DNA of 19,901 bases from an uncultured Collinsella sp. (GTDB taxonomy: Bacteria; Actinomycetota; Coriobacteriia; Coriobacteriales; Coriobacteriaceae), in assembly GCA_900551205.1 (NCBI GenBank), contig URUW01000009.1:1-19901 (forward strand), read 5' to 3'. The translations under genes were made by a program, and so were the position numbers. Each line of letters begins with the position of its first letter. The first letter of the stretch is position 1. Below the pieces are notes generated by a model that saw nothing but the letters and a program-made list of their open reading frames with translations, was not told the origin of the DNA and ran no database searches. Positions 6,053-14,334 of the stretch are shown piece after piece.

Positions 6053-6610
6053 ATGGCAGAAGAGAAGTATGTGCCGCGTCTGAAGACCAAGTACAACAAC
6101 GAGGTCAAGCAGCAGCTTCAGGACAAGTTCCAGTACGAGAACGTCATGATGATCCCCAAGTTTGAGAAGATCGTCGTGAACATGGGTGTCGGCGAGGCCG
6201 CTACCGATTCCAAGGCCATCGACGGTGCCGTGCGCGACCTGCGCGCCATCACCGGCCAGCAGCCGATGATCACCCGTGCCCGCAAGTCCATCGCTACCTT
6301 CCGCCTGCGCGCTGGTATGCCGATCGGCTGCAAGGTTACCCTGCGTGGCGACCGTATGTGGGAGTTCTTCGATCGTCTGACCTCCGTCGCGATCCCCCGT
6401 ATCCGCGACTTCCGCGGCATCTCCGCCAAGAGCTTCGACGGCCGTGGTAACTTCTCCATGGGCGTCACCGAGCAGCTCATCTTCCCCGAGATCGACTTCG
6501 ACTCCGTCGATCACCAGCGTGGTATGGACATCACTTTCGTGACCACCGCCAACACCGATGAGGAGGCCAAGGCCCTTCTGGACGCCTTCGGTTTCCCGTT
6601 CAAGAAATAG
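6053..6610 (+). CDS. rplE: Ribosomal protein L5 (uL5)
   Basis: This 185-residue protein binds 5S rRNA and forms part of the central protuberance of the large subunit. Recognisable segments are [37 protein letters not shown] near the N terminus, [34 protein letters not shown] in the middle and the C-terminal [27 protein letters not shown]. The length is normal (about 180). AAGGAG (6041-6046) supports ATG at 6053. It is the first gene of this transcript, whereas in most bacteria rplN and rplX lie directly upstream; here the XdhC-family gene does. Confidence 0.98.
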   Translation: MAEEKYVPRLKTKYNNEVKQQLQDKFQYENVMMIPKFEKIVVNMGVGEAATDSKAIDGAVRDLRAITGQQPMITRARKSIATFRLRAGMPIGCKVTLRGDRMWEFFDRLTSVAIPRIRDFRGISAKSFDGRGNFSMGVTEQLIFPEIDFDSVDHQRGMDITFVTTANTDEEAKALLDAFGFPFKK

Positions 6611-6664
6611 GTTCACCTGCCCTATGAGCGCCGTTCCCAGAAGGGGGCGGCGCTTGGGGCGAAC
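6611..6664 (+). other. Intercistronic hairpin rplE-rpsN
   Basis: AGCGCCG (6627-6633) pairs perfectly with CGGCGCT (6648-6654). The helix can extend with GCCC/GGGC (6619-6622 and 6657-6660) and GTTC/GAAC (6611-6614 and 6661-6664). No T-run follows, so it is more likely a processing, stability or translational control element than a terminator. Confidence 0.55.
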
Positions 6665-6689
6665 AATACTCTATGTGAGGAGGATATAA

Positions 6690-6875
6690 GTGGCTAAGAC
6701 ATCGATGATCGTCAAGTGCAATCGCAAGCAGAAGTTCTCTACTCGTGAGTACACGCGCTGCCAGCGCTGCGGCCGTCCGCACTCTGTGTACCGCAAGTTC
6801 GGCCTGTGCCGTGTCTGCTTCCGCGAGCTTGCACTCAAGGGCGAGCTTCCCGGCGTTAAGAAGGCCAGCTGGTAA
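6690..6875 (+). CDS. rpsN: Ribosomal protein S14, zinc-binding type (uS14, type Z)
   Basis: This short 61-residue S14 carries a C4 zinc ribbon: C24 and C27 (CQRC), C40 and C43 (CRVC). This is the C+ form, as opposed to the about 100-residue zinc-free form. It binds 16S rRNA in the small-subunit head. The start is GTG at 6690, set by GAGGAGG at 6677-6683; the protein then begins [10 protein letters not shown], as is typical. It follows rplE by 79 nt that contain a strong hairpin. Confidence 0.97.
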   Translation: MAKTSMIVKCNRKQKFSTREYTRCQRCGRPHSVYRKFGLCRVCFRELALKGELPGVKKASW

Positions 6876-6930
6876 GTCACTACCAGCGTTTCAAGCATCA
6901 GTTTGGAACAGGGAAAACGCGCTAAAAAGG

Positions 6931-6953
6931 CTTTGCCGTTAAGGGCGGCGAAG
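6931..6953 (+). other. Intercistronic hairpin rpsN-rpsH
   Basis: CTTTGCCG (6931-6938) pairs with CGGCGAAG (6946-6953) with one G-U pair and a 7-nt loop. It lies in the 119-nt gap before rpsH. In E. coli S8 represses the spc operon by binding its mRNA near rplE; whether this hairpin is such a site is unknown. Confidence 0.45.
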
Positions 6954-6994
6954 AACCAAGAGCACGTGTTCATCAAGAACGAAGGAGAATCTGT

Positions 6995-7393
6995 ATGAAC
7001 CTTACAGACCCGATCGCAGATATGCTTACGCGCATCCGTAACGCTAACTCTGTGAACAAGGCCACGGTCTCCATGCCGAGCAGCAAGAAGCTCGTCGAGA
7101 TCGCTCGTGTTCTGCACGAGGAGGGCTACATCGAGGGCTACGATGTCGAGGACACCGTTCCCCAGAAGACTCTGCACATCACGCTTAAGTATGGTCCCAA
7201 GAAGGCTAAGGTCATCAACGGCATCCGCCGCATTTCCAAGCCGGGCCTGCGTAAGTACACCGGCGTTGCCGACATGCCCCGCGTCCGCGGTGGCCTTGGT
7301 ACCGCCATTATTTCCACCAGCCATGGCGTCATGACCGACCGCGATGCTCGCAAGCACAACGTCGGCGGCGAGATCATCGCTTACGTCTGGTAA
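6995..7393 (+). CDS. rpsH: Ribosomal protein S8 (uS8)
   Basis: This 132-residue primary 16S rRNA-binding protein is needed for assembly of the small-subunit platform. It opens with the conserved [17 protein letters not shown] and ends with [22 protein letters not shown], which contains the usual rRNA-binding C-terminal region. GAAGGAG upstream supports ATG at 6995. In E. coli S8 is the feedback repressor of the spc operon, so the structured gaps around it are of interest. Confidence 0.98.
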   Translation: MNLTDPIADMLTRIRNANSVNKATVSMPSSKKLVEIARVLHEEGYIEGYDVEDTVPQKTLHITLKYGPKKAKVINGIRRISKPGLRKYTGVADMPRVRGGLGTAIISTSHGVMTDRDARKHNVGGEIIAYVW

Positions 7394-7426
7394 TTCGCTC
7401 GGTAGGTAGAAGGAAAGGAGATCACC

Positions 7427-7963
7427 GTGTCTCGTATCGGTAATAAGCCTGTCCAGATTCCCGCCGGAGTCGAAGTGGCAGTCAACGGCAACAACGTTGT
7501 CGTCAAGGGCCCCAAGGGCCAGCTCGAGCTCGATGTCTTTGAGAAGCTCGCTATCAACGTCGAGGACAACGTCCTCACCGTTTCCCGTCCCGACGACGAG
7601 CGTGAGACCCGTGCCCGCCACGGCCTCACCCGCGCCCTCATCCACAACATGGTGGTTGGCGTTTCCGAGGGCTTCGAGAAGAAGCTCGAGCTCGCCGGCG
7701 TCGGTTACCGCGTGCAGCAGAAGGGCAAGAACCTCGAGTTCTCCCTGGGCTTCTCGCACCCCGTGATCGTCGAGGCTCCCGAGGGCATCACCTTCGAGGT
7801 TCCCGACAACACCCACGTGAACGTCAAGGGTATCAACAAGCAGCAGGTCGGTCAGATCGCCGCTGAGATCCGCGGCCATCGTCCTCCCGAGCCTTACAAG
7901 GGCAAGGGTATCCACTACGTTGGCGAGCACATCCGCCGCAAGCTGGGTAAGGCCGCCAAGTAG
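7427..7963 (+). CDS. rplF: Ribosomal protein L6 (uL6)
   Basis: This 178-residue large-subunit protein lies near the factor-binding site. It starts [17 protein letters not shown] and has the C-terminal signature [26 protein letters not shown]. The start codon is GTG at 7427, with AAGGAAAGGAG ending 6 nt upstream. The spacing to rpsH is 33 nt. Confidence 0.98.
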   Translation: MSRIGNKPVQIPAGVEVAVNGNNVVVKGPKGQLELDVFEKLAINVEDNVLTVSRPDDERETRARHGLTRALIHNMVVGVSEGFEKKLELAGVGYRVQQKGKNLEFSLGFSHPVIVEAPEGITFEVPDNTHVNVKGINKQQVGQIAAEIRGHRPPEPYKGKGIHYVGEHIRRKLGKAAK

Positions 7964-7988
7964 TCGTAACCGACTCACTCGCATAAGA

Positions 7989-8010
7989 CCAGCACCCCGT
8001 CAGGTGCTGG
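7989..8010 (+). other. Intercistronic hairpin rplF-rplR
   Basis: CCAGCACC (7989-7996) pairs perfectly with GGTGCTGG (8003-8010) around a 6-nt loop. A run of five T residues occurs about 10 nt later, just ahead of the rplR ribosome binding site. The distance is too long for a normal terminator, but partial attenuation is possible. Confidence 0.55.
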
Positions 8011-8038
8011 CAAGATCAACCTTTTTAGGAGTTTACGT

Positions 8039-8407
8039 ATGAACAAGCATAAGGCGAAGCTGGAAGGCCTCAAGCGTCGTCAGCGTCGTGTTCGCGGCAA
8101 GGTCTCGGGTACCTCCGAGCGTCCGCGTCTTCGCGTGACCCGTACTAACGCCAACATCTATGCCCAGATCATCGACGACAGCAAGGGCTCTAGCCTGACG
8201 CTCGTCTCTGCCGCGACCCTCGAGGCCGAGTTCAAGGGCACCCACACCTCGAACAAGGAGGCTGCGGAGAAGGTCGGTCAGCTCGTTGGCAAGCGCGCCA
8301 TCGAGGCCGGCATCACCAAGGTCGCCTTCGATCGCGGTGGCCGTATCTACCATGGCCGCGTCAAGGCCCTCGCCGACGGTGCTCGTGCCGCCGGTCTCGA
8401 GTTCTAG
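8039..8407 (+). CDS. rplR: Ribosomal protein L18 (uL18)
   Basis: This 122-residue protein binds 5S rRNA together with L5. It has the basic N-terminal tail [19 protein letters not shown], the conserved [20 protein letters not shown] strand and a C-terminal [22 protein letters not shown]. The start at 8039 follows TAGGAG. The rpsE start is 14 nt after its stop. Confidence 0.98.
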   Translation: MNKHKAKLEGLKRRQRRVRGKVSGTSERPRLRVTRTNANIYAQIIDDSKGSSLTLVSAATLEAEFKGTHTSNKEAAEKVGQLVGKRAIEAGITKVAFDRGGRIYHGRVKALADGARAAGLEF

Positions 8408-8421
8408 GAGGTATGTAGCAC

Positions 8422-8946
8422 ATGGCTCGTAATCAGAAGCAGCAGCGCGAGGCCTCCGAGTTCGAGGAGCGCGTCGTTTACATCAACCGCGTGTCGAAGA
8501 CCGTCAAGGGTGGTCGTCGCATGAGCCTCGTCGCTCTCGTCGTCGTTGGCGACGGCAAGGGCAACGTCGGCGTTGGCATGGGCAAGTCCGCTGAGGTGCC
8601 CCTGGCCATCTCCAAGGCGTCTCTCGATGCCAAGAAGAACATGTTCCACGTGCCGGTGACCGAGCAGGGCACCATCCCGCACGAGGTTCTCGGCCACTTT
8701 GGTGCCGGCCGCATCATCATCAAGCCCGCTGTCGAGGGTACCGGCGTTATCGCCGGCGGCGCTGTGCGTCCCCTCTTCGAGCTTGCTGGCATCAAGAACG
8801 TCCTGTCCAAGTCCCTCGGTACCGACAACGGCCTCAACATCATCAAGGCTGCCGTCGAGGGCCTCAAGGAGCTCTCCAGCCCTGAGGACGTCGCGGCTCG
8901 CCGTGGCCTGACGGTCTCCGAGATGTTCGTCGGTAAGGAGAACTAA
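8422..8946 (+). CDS. rpsE: Ribosomal protein S5 (uS5)
   Basis: This 174-residue small-subunit protein contributes to decoding fidelity and mRNA entry. The N-terminal double-stranded RNA-binding domain has [17 protein letters not shown] followed by [16 protein letters not shown]; the C-terminal half has [26 protein letters not shown] lies upstream, overlapping the rplR stop. Length and domain order are normal. Confidence 0.98.
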   Translation: MARNQKQQREASEFEERVVYINRVSKTVKGGRRMSLVALVVVGDGKGNVGVGMGKSAEVPLAISKASLDAKKNMFHVPVTEQGTIPHEVLGHFGAGRIIIKPAVEGTGVIAGGAVRPLFELAGIKNVLSKSLGTDNGLNIIKAAVEGLKELSSPEDVAARRGLTVSEMFVGKEN

Positions 8947-8948
8947 GC

Positions 8949-9131
8949 ATGGCTGACACCATCAAGATCAAGCAGGTCCGCAGCACCAACGGTTGCAAGC
9001 AGGACCAGGTCCGTACTGTCCGTGCCCTCGGTCTCCACAGGATCCGCGAGGTTCGCGAGATTGCTGACAACGAGTCCGTCCGCGGCATGATCTTCAAGGT
9101 CAAGCACCTTGTCGAGATTGTAGAGGAGTAG
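8949..9131 (+). CDS. rpmD: Ribosomal protein L30 (uL30)
   Basis: This 60-residue protein has the L30 pattern: an N-terminal strand IKIKQVRST, then NGCKQDQVRTVRALGLHRIREVREIADNESVRGMIFKVKHLVEIVEE. The start lies 2 nt after the rpsE stop, and its ribosome binding site (GGTAAGGAG) is inside the end of rpsE, so the two are probably translationally coupled. Confidence 0.97.
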   Translation: MADTIKIKQVRSTNGCKQDQVRTVRALGLHRIREVREIADNESVRGMIFKVKHLVEIVEE

Positions 9132-9134
9132 CAA

Positions 9135-9584
9135 ATGCAGCTTCACGATCTTACTCCCGCGCCCGGTTCCACCAAGAACCGCAAGCGCGTCGGCCGTGGC
9201 AATTCTTCGGGTCACGGCACCACTTCTGGCCGCGGCCAGAAGGGCCAGGGTTCCCGCTCTGGCGGCACCAAGGGTGCCGGCTTCGAGGGTGGCCAGACTC
9301 CGCTGGCTATGCGCCTGCCCAAGCTTCCGGGCTTCCGCAACCCCCGTCGTATCGAGTACACCGCTGTTAACGTTGAGCGTCTCGAGCGTAAGTTCGAGGA
9401 TGGCGCTGTGATCGACGGTGCCGCTCTTAAGGCCGCTCGCATCACCAAGAGCGAGTTCGAGCCCGTCAAGGTGCTCGGCAATGGTGAGCTCACCAAGAAG
9501 TTCACGGTCAAGGTCGACAAGGTCAGCGCTTCTGCGCAGGCCAAGATCGAGGCCGCCGGCGGAAAGGTCGAGCTGCCGTGCTAA
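9135..9584 (+). CDS. rplO: Ribosomal protein L15 (uL15)
   Basis: This 149-residue large-subunit assembly protein starts [26 protein letters not shown], then has the glycine-rich basic [25 protein letters not shown] and ends with the [11 protein letters not shown] signature. It starts 3 nt after rpmD with GAGGAG in the rpmD end. It overlaps the secY start by 7 nt. Confidence 0.98.
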   Translation: MQLHDLTPAPGSTKNRKRVGRGNSSGHGTTSGRGQKGQGSRSGGTKGAGFEGGQTPLAMRLPKLPGFRNPRRIEYTAVNVERLERKFEDGAVIDGAALKAARITKSEFEPVKVLGNGELTKKFTVKVDKVSASAQAKIEAAGGKVELPC

Positions 9585-10861
9585 ATGGTCTTAAGAATGC
9601 TTTCCGCATCAAAGAATTGCGCGAAAAGATTCTTTTTACCATAGCTATGCTCGTCGTGTACCGCATTGGTGCGCACGTTCCTGTGCCCGGCATTCCCTTC
9701 CAGGGGATGCTGGGCCTTTTCTCGACCGATAACAATTCGGTCGCCGCAGGTGCTATGGCCCTCCTGAATCTTTTCTCTGGCGGCGCGTTGAGCTATGTGT
9801 CGGTGTTTTCGCTGGGCATCATGCCTTACATCACCAGCTCAATCATCCTCCAGATGCTCCAGGCCGTTGTGCCTTCCCTGCATGAGCTTGCCCGCGAGGG
9901 CGAGGTCGGTCAGACCAAGATTACGCAGTATTCGCGTTACCTCACCCTGGCTCTGGCAATCCTCAACTCCGTGGGTTACCTCTTCCTCTTTAAGAGCTTC
10001 GGCAGCTTTAATGGCGCCGGCGCTCCCGAGATCATCTTCGACCTCATGATCGTCGGCACGCTCACTGCGGGCGCTATGCTGATCATGTGGATTGGTGAGC
10101 TCATCACCCAGCGCGGTATCGGCAATGGCATGTCCCTGATCATCTTTGCGAACATCATGGCCGGCCTGCCGCAGGCGATCTTCTCCAGCACCGAGGGTAA
10201 TGCCGGTGGCATCATCACCATGGTGATCATCTGCGCCATCATCCTGCTGGTTATCCCGCTGATTGTTTTTCTTGAGCGCGGCCAGCGCCGCATCCCGGTC
10301 TCCTACGCTAAGCGCGTCGTGGGCCGTCGCATGATGGGTGGCCAGACCACCTACCTGCCCATCAAGGTCAATACCGCGGGTGTCGTGCCGATCATCTTCG
10401 CTTCGGCGCTGCTGTACTTCCCGGCTCAGATTGCCGTGTTCTTCCCCGGCATCGGCTGGATTCAGGCAGTTGCCTCCGCGCTTTCGACCGGTTGGCTCAA
10501 CTGGGTGCTTAACGTTGTCCTCATCGTGTTCTTCGCGTACTTCTACACCTCCATGGTGTTCAATCCCGATGACACGGCCGACAACCTTAAGAAGCAGGGC
10601 GGCTTTATTCCGGGCGTGCGTCCGGGTAGGGCTACCGCGGCCTACATCAAGAACGCGCTCAACAAGATTACGCTTCCCAGCGCTGTCTTTTTGGCGCTCA
10701 TCGCCATCGTGCCTTCGATCATCTTCTCCTTCACGGGTAACCATCTGATCCAGGCATTTGGCGGCACGTCCATCCTCATCATGGTCGGCGTCGTGCTCGA
10801 CACGGTCGATAAGCTCGAAGGCCAGATCAAGATGTATGATTACGATGGATTCTTTAAATAG
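9578..10861 (+). CDS. secY: Preprotein translocase subunit SecY
   Basis: This 427-residue channel subunit of the Sec translocon has about ten transmembrane helices. The N terminus [31 protein letters not shown] is typical, followed by the plug and TM2 region ([21 protein letters not shown]), [20 protein letters not shown] and the cytoplasmic loop [29 protein letters not shown], which contacts SecA and the ribosome. The start is GTG at 9578, 7 nt inside rplO; an ATG at 9585 is out of frame. The overlap suggests translational coupling. Confidence 0.97.
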   Translation: MLNGLKNAFRIKELREKILFTIAMLVVYRIGAHVPVPGIPFQGMLGLFSTDNNSVAAGAMALLNLFSGGALSYVSVFSLGIMPYITSSIILQMLQAVVPSLHELAREGEVGQTKITQYSRYLTLALAILNSVGYLFLFKSFGSFNGAGAPEIIFDLMIVGTLTAGAMLIMWIGELITQRGIGNGMSLIIFANIMAGLPQAIFSSTEGNAGGIITMVIICAIILLVIPLIVFLERGQRRIPVSYAKRVVGRRMMGGQTTYLPIKVNTAGVVPIIFASALLYFPAQIAVFFPGIGWIQAVASALSTGWLNWVLNVVLIVFFAYFYTSMVFNPDDTADNLKKQGGFIPGVRPGRATAAYIKNALNKITLPSAVFLALIAIVPSIIFSFTGNHLIQAFGGTSILIMVGVVLDTVDKLEGQIKMYDYDGFFK

Positions 10862-10879
10862 GCTAGAGGAGGATTGCTC

Positions 10880-11506
10880 ATGAACCTCGTATTGCTCGGA
10901 GCTCCGGGTGCCGGTAAGGGCACCGTCGCACAGGAGCTCGTCGCCGAGTTTGGCGTCGCTCACATTTCCACGGGCGACCTGCTGCGTGCTGCCGTCAAGG
11001 GTGGCACCGAGCTTGGTATTCAGGCTAAGAAGTACATGGACGCTGGCGAGCTCGTTCCCGACCAGCTCGTGATCGACCTTGTCAAGGAGCGCCTTGCTGC
11101 CGATGACGCCCAGCAGGGCTTCATCCTCGACGGCTTCCCGCGCAACACCGCCCAGGCTGTGACGCTCGATTCCGAGCTCTCCGCCATGGGTCGCGAGATC
11201 GACTGCGCCCTTCTGGTCGACGTGGCCCCCGAGGTCATCATCGATCGTCTGTCTTCGCGTCGCACCTGCCGCGCCTGCGGTTACACCGGCACCGCTGCCG
11301 ATGCCACCTGCCCCAAGTGCGGTGGCGAGATGTATCAGCGCGACGACGACAAGCCCGAGACCATCAAGAACCGTCTCGACGTCTACGAGAAGTCCACGAG
11401 CCCGCTCGTCGACTACTATCGTGGCCAGGGTCTGCTCAAGTCGGTCAACGGTGACCAGGCTCGCGAGACCGTGTACGGGGATGTCAAAGAGGCTCTCGGT
11501 CTATGA
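10880..11506 (+). CDS. adk: Adenylate kinase with zinc-binding LID
   Basis: This 208-residue enzyme catalyses ATP + AMP = 2 ADP. It has the P-loop GAPGAGKGT at residues 7-15, STGDLLR, DGFPR at 84-88 and the LID domain with four cysteines, C130, C133, C144 and C147, which bind structural zinc as in Gram-positive enzymes. ATG at 10880 follows AGAGGAGG with 7 nt spacing; an in-frame TTG at 10874 would overlap that spacing and is rejected. The last four bases (ATGA) overlap the map start. Confidence 0.98.
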   Translation: MNLVLLGAPGAGKGTVAQELVAEFGVAHISTGDLLRAAVKGGTELGIQAKKYMDAGELVPDQLVIDLVKERLAADDAQQGFILDGFPRNTAQAVTLDSELSAMGREIDCALLVDVAPEVIIDRLSSRRTCRACGYTGTAADATCPKCGGEMYQRDDDKPETIKNRLDVYEKSTSPLVDYYRGQGLLKSVNGDQARETVYGDVKEALGL

Positions 11507-12291
11507 TCAAGATTAAGTCTGCAACGCAAATCGAGCAGATGAAGAAGGCAGGAGCGCTATCTAAGATGGCGCTCCGCCACGTTGGAGCCATGGTGCGCCC
11601 CGGCGTTTCGACTTTTGAGCTCGATCAGCTCGCGGAGCAGATTATCCGCATGCATGGCGGCACCCCCGCCTTTAAGGGTTACGGCGGGTTCCCGGGGACC
11701 ATTTGCGCATCGATCAACGATGCCGTGGTCCACGGTATTCCCAACCCTGACATGATCCTGCGCGATGGCGATATCATCTCCATCGATACGGGAGCCGTTG
11801 TCGACGGTTGGGTCGGCGATAACGCATGGACGTTTTTCGTCGGCACCCCCACGCCCGAAGCCAAGGCTTTGTGCGAGGTCACGCGCGATTGCCTTAAGGC
11901 TGCCATCGAGCAGGCTGTTCCCGGTAACCATATCGGGGACGTCGGTTATGCCGTTCAGTCCCTTGCCGAGTCTCACGGTTACGGCGTGCTTCGTGACTAT
12001 GTGGGTCATGGCATTGGCCGCGTGATGCACGAGGACCCCAACGTTCCTAACTATGGAAAGAAGGGGAGGGGCGTTCGCCTCCAGGCCGGCATGGTCATTG
12101 CCATCGAGCCGATGGTTACGATGGGTTCCAACCATGTGAGCACGGGCTCCGACGGTTGGATTGTTACGACCAACGACCACCTGCCCGCCGCGCACTACGA
12201 GAACACCGTCGCCATTACCAATGACGGTCCGGTGATTCTCACCACGGATGCCCAAGGTGCTTGGTGTTCGCTCCAAGGCGGAGAAATGTAA
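11503..12291 (+). CDS. map: Methionine aminopeptidase, type I
   Basis: This 262-residue enzyme removes the initiator methionine from new proteins. The five metal ligands are visible: D95 (SIDTG), D106 (VGDNAW), H169 (GHGIG), E202 (AIEPM) and E233 (HYENTVA), together with the substrate-binding histidine in VVHGIP. It starts with ATG overlapping the adk stop in ATGA, so it is translationally coupled. No N-terminal zinc-finger extension is present. Length is normal (about 250-265). Confidence 0.97.
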   Translation: MIKIKSATQIEQMKKAGALSKMALRHVGAMVRPGVSTFELDQLAEQIIRMHGGTPAFKGYGGFPGTICASINDAVVHGIPNPDMILRDGDIISIDTGAVVDGWVGDNAWTFFVGTPTPEAKALCEVTRDCLKAAIEQAVPGNHIGDVGYAVQSLAESHGYGVLRDYVGHGIGRVMHEDPNVPNYGKKGRGVRLQAGMVIAIEPMVTMGSNHVSTGSDGWIVTTNDHLPAAHYENTVAITNDGPVILTTDAQGAWCSLQGGEM

Positions 12292-12324
12292 CAAGTTCCG
12301 CTTAGTTGTGGAGCCATTACGAAG

Positions 12325-12356
12325 TTAATACGATGCGTGCATACGTGTTGTAGAAT
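12325..12356 (+). promoter_or_regulatory. Possible internal promoter upstream of infA
   Basis: TAGAAT (12351-12356, 5 of 6) stands 40 nt before the infA start, with TTAATA (12325-12330, 4 of 6) upstream. The 20-nt spacing is longer than ideal. The region is less GC-rich than its surroundings and lies in a 104-nt gap after map, so a separate promoter for infA and the alpha operon is plausible. Confidence 0.4.
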
Positions 12357-12395
12357 ACTCAATCGCTGTCGTTTTCTAGAGAAAGATGATTGCTT

Positions 12396-12614
12396 GTGAA
12401 GAAGGAAGACGCAATTGAGCTCGAGGGTACGGTAAAGGAGCCGCTGCCCAACGCCATGTTTAAGGTTGAGCTCGAGAACGGTCATTCGGTTCTGTGCAAC
12501 ATTTCTGGCAAGATTCGAATGAATTACATCCGTATTCTCCCCGGTGACAGGGTTGTCGTGGAGCTTTCCCCGTACGACCTGACCCGCGGCCGCATCACCT
12601 ATCGCTACAAATAG
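12396..12614 (+). CDS. infA: Translation initiation factor IF-1
   Basis: This 72-residue S1/OB-fold protein occupies the A site of the small subunit during initiation. It reads [20 protein letters not shown], then [51 protein letters not shown], the standard IF-1 core. GTG at 12396 gives exactly the usual 72 residues; an in-frame TTG at 12390 would add two. The ribosome binding site is weak (GAGAAAG). A small perfect stem (CGCTA/TAGCG, about 12603-12616) spans its stop codon. Confidence 0.97.
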   Translation: MKKEDAIELEGTVKEPLPNAMFKVELENGHSVLCNISGKIRMNYIRILPGDRVVVELSPYDLTRGRITYRYK

Positions 12615-12639
12615 CGGCACGCATACACGCACTCCATTT

Positions 12640-12715
12640 CCGGCTGCAGGCTTAGCTCAACCTACGGTCGGATTGTGTGTGAAGACCAGCCATAGTTTTA
12701 AACGCCTGCGGCTGG
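12640..12715 (+). ncRNA. Structured infA-rpmJ intergenic leader of the alpha operon
   Basis: CCGGCTGCAGGC (12640-12651) pairs over 12 bp, with two G-U pairs, with GCCTGCGGCTGG (12704-12715). The 52-nt loop holds an inner GGTC/GACC stem (12666-12669 and 12684-12687). It lies 49 nt before rpmJ. In E. coli S4 represses the alpha operon through a leader pseudoknot before rpsM; this may be a counterpart, but the similarity is positional only. Confidence 0.5.
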
Positions 12716-12764
12716 GCGAGTAGATAGTAGGGAAGTAGTTTGAGCGCTACCGAAAGGAAGAACG

Positions 12765-12878
12765 ATGAAGGTACGTCCTTCGGTCAAGAAGATGTGCGAT
12801 AAGTGCAAAATCATTAGGCGCCATGGCAAGGTCCTCGTCATTTGCGAGAACCCCCGTCATAAGCAGCGTCAGGGTTAA
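12765..12878 (+). CDS. rpmJ: Ribosomal protein L36 (bL36), zinc type
   Basis: This 37-residue protein was translated by hand: it starts [15 protein letters not shown] and ends RHKQRQG. The zinc ligands C11, C14, C27 and H32 are all present, so it is the C+ paralogue. GAAAGGAAG at 12752-12760 sets the ATG at 12765. It opens the block rpmJ-rpsM-rpsK-rpsD-rpoA-rplQ. Confidence 0.97.
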   Translation: MKVRPSVKKMCDKCKIIRRHGKVLVICENPRHKQRQG

Positions 12879-12892
12879 GAGAGGAGACTACG

Positions 12893-13267
12893 TTGGCCCG
12901 TATTAATGGTGTCGACCTCCCGCGTGAGAAGCGCGTTGAGATCGGTCTGACCTACATTTACGGCATCGGCCGCACCACTGCGACGAAGATCTGCGTCGAG
13001 TGCAACGTTAACGTGGATACGCGCGTTAAGGACCTCACCGAGGATGAGGTTAACGCCATCCGCGATTATATCGATAAGAACCAGATCATGGTTGAGGGTG
13101 ACCTCCGCCGTGAGCGCAACCAGAACGTCAAGCGCCTTATGGACATCGGCTGCAACCGCGGCCTTCGTCACCGCAAGGGCCTCCCGGTCCGCGGCCAGCG
13201 CACCCACACTAACGCTCGTACCCGCAAGGGCCCGAAGCGTCAGATCGGTGCTAAGAAGAAGAAATAA
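12893..13267 (+). CDS. rpsM: Ribosomal protein S13 (uS13)
   Basis: This 124-residue small-subunit head protein contacts the P-site tRNA and bridges to L5. It begins [26 protein letters not shown] and ends with the basic [22 protein letters not shown] tail. The start codon is a rare TTG at 12893, preceded by GAGGAGA; no ATG or GTG nearby fits the conserved N terminus. Confidence 0.98.
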   Translation: MARINGVDLPREKRVEIGLTYIYGIGRTTATKICVECNVNVDTRVKDLTEDEVNAIRDYIDKNQIMVEGDLRRERNQNVKRLMDIGCNRGLRHRKGLPVRGQRTHTNARTRKGPKRQIGAKKKK

Positions 13268-13281
13268 GGAGCGCTAGATAG

Positions 13282-13686
13282 ATGGCTACTGCTAAGAAGA
13301 ACGTTCGCGCTGCCCGTCTGAAGCGCGCGGACCGTAAGAACATTTCCGTGGGCCAGGCTCACATTCGTTCTACGTTCAACAACACGATCGTTTCGATCAC
13401 CGATCCCCAGGGCAACGTCATTTCCTGGAAGTCGGCTGGCCAGGTGGGCTTCAAGGGCTCCCGTAAGTCCACGCCGTTCGCTGCCCAGATGGCTGCCGAG
13501 GCTGCTGCCAAGCAGGCCATGGAGCACGGTATGAAGAAGGTTTCCGTCTTCGTCAAGGGCCCTGGCTCCGGTCGTGAGACCGCCATCCGCTCCCTCCAGG
13601 CTGCTGGCCTCGAGGTCTCGAGCATCCAGGACAAGACCCCCATCCCGCACAACGGCTGCCGCCCCAAGAAGCGTCGCCGCGTGTAA
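13282..13686 (+). CDS. rpsK: Ribosomal protein S11 (uS11)
   Basis: This 134-residue platform protein lies near the mRNA exit. It has [26 protein letters not shown], then [16 protein letters not shown] and the C-terminal signature [19 protein letters not shown] upstream supports ATG at 13282, 14 nt after rpsM. The N-terminal extension is Ala/Lys/Arg-rich, as usual in Actinobacteria. Confidence 0.98.
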   Translation: MATAKKNVRAARLKRADRKNISVGQAHIRSTFNNTIVSITDPQGNVISWKSAGQVGFKGSRKSTPFAAQMAAEAAAKQAMEHGMKKVSVFVKGPGSGRETAIRSLQAAGLEVSSIQDKTPIPHNGCRPKKRRRV

Positions 13687-13705
13687 CTGAAAGGATCGTA
13701 TCAAT

Positions 13706-14302
13706 ATGGCAATCGACAGGACTCCTGTTCTTAAGCGCTGCCGTCAGCTCGGGATCGATCCCGCTGAGCTCGGTTACAGCAGCAAGAAGGAATCTATCCG
13801 TCAGCCCAAGCGCCGTCGCAAGGAATCTGAGTACGGCATGCAGCTGCGCGAGAAGCAGAAGGTCAAGTTCATCTATGGCGTTCTGGAGAAGCAGTTCCAC
13901 GGCTACTTCAACAAGGCCCGCAAGATGAACGGCGTCACCGGTGAGAACCTCATGATCATCCTTGAGTCTCGCCTCGACAACGTCGTCTTCCGTCTTGGCT
14001 TCGCCCGCACCCGCAAAGAGGCTCGTCAGTCCGTCCGTCACGGTCACTTCACCGTGAACGGCAAGCGCGTGGACATCCCGTCCTACCGCGTCAAGGCCGG
14101 CGACGTCGTCGCTGTCGGCGAGAAGTTCCGTGACCTCCTCCCCATCAAGGAGGCTCTGATTTCCTCCGAGCGCTTTGAGGTCCCTGGCTGGCTCGAGGTC
14201 GATATCGAGAAGCTGTCTGGTAACGTGCTCGCTCTGCCGACGCGTGAGCAGATCAGCGGTGATATCAACGAGCAGCTCATCGTCGAGCTCTACTCTAAGT
14301 AG
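13706..14302 (+). CDS. rpsD: Ribosomal protein S4 (uS4), zinc-free type
   Basis: This 198-residue primary 16S rRNA-binding protein is also the known translational repressor of the alpha operon in E. coli. The S4 domain lies near residues 90-150 (SRLDNVVFRLGFARTRKEARQSVRHGHFTVNGKRVDIPSYRVKAGD). The N terminus has no zinc cysteine cluster (only one Cys, in KRCRQLG), so it is the C- form, in contrast to S14 and L36 here. GAAAGGAT precedes the ATG. Confidence 0.97.
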   Translation: MAIDRTPVLKRCRQLGIDPAELGYSSKKESIRQPKRRRKESEYGMQLREKQKVKFIYGVLEKQFHGYFNKARKMNGVTGENLMIILESRLDNVVFRLGFARTRKEARQSVRHGHFTVNGKRVDIPSYRVKAGDVVAVGEKFRDLLPIKEALISSERFEVPGWLEVDIEKLSGNVLALPTREQISGDINEQLIVELYSK

Positions 14303-14334
14303 TCCATCCGGGCTGCTGAGGCTGGAGGTAATAC

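Noticed and set aside
6671..7984. A 437-codon - strand frame over rpsN, rpsH and rplF
   Set aside because: It is antisense to conserved ribosomal genes and crosses their gaps, with no independent support.
9585..9587. ATG as the secY start
   Set aside because: It is out of frame with SecY; GTG at 9578 gives the conserved N terminus.
9839..10963. A 374-codon - strand frame over secY and adk
   Set aside because: Shadow of secY; the His/Asp-rich composition mirrors hydrophobic codons read in reverse.
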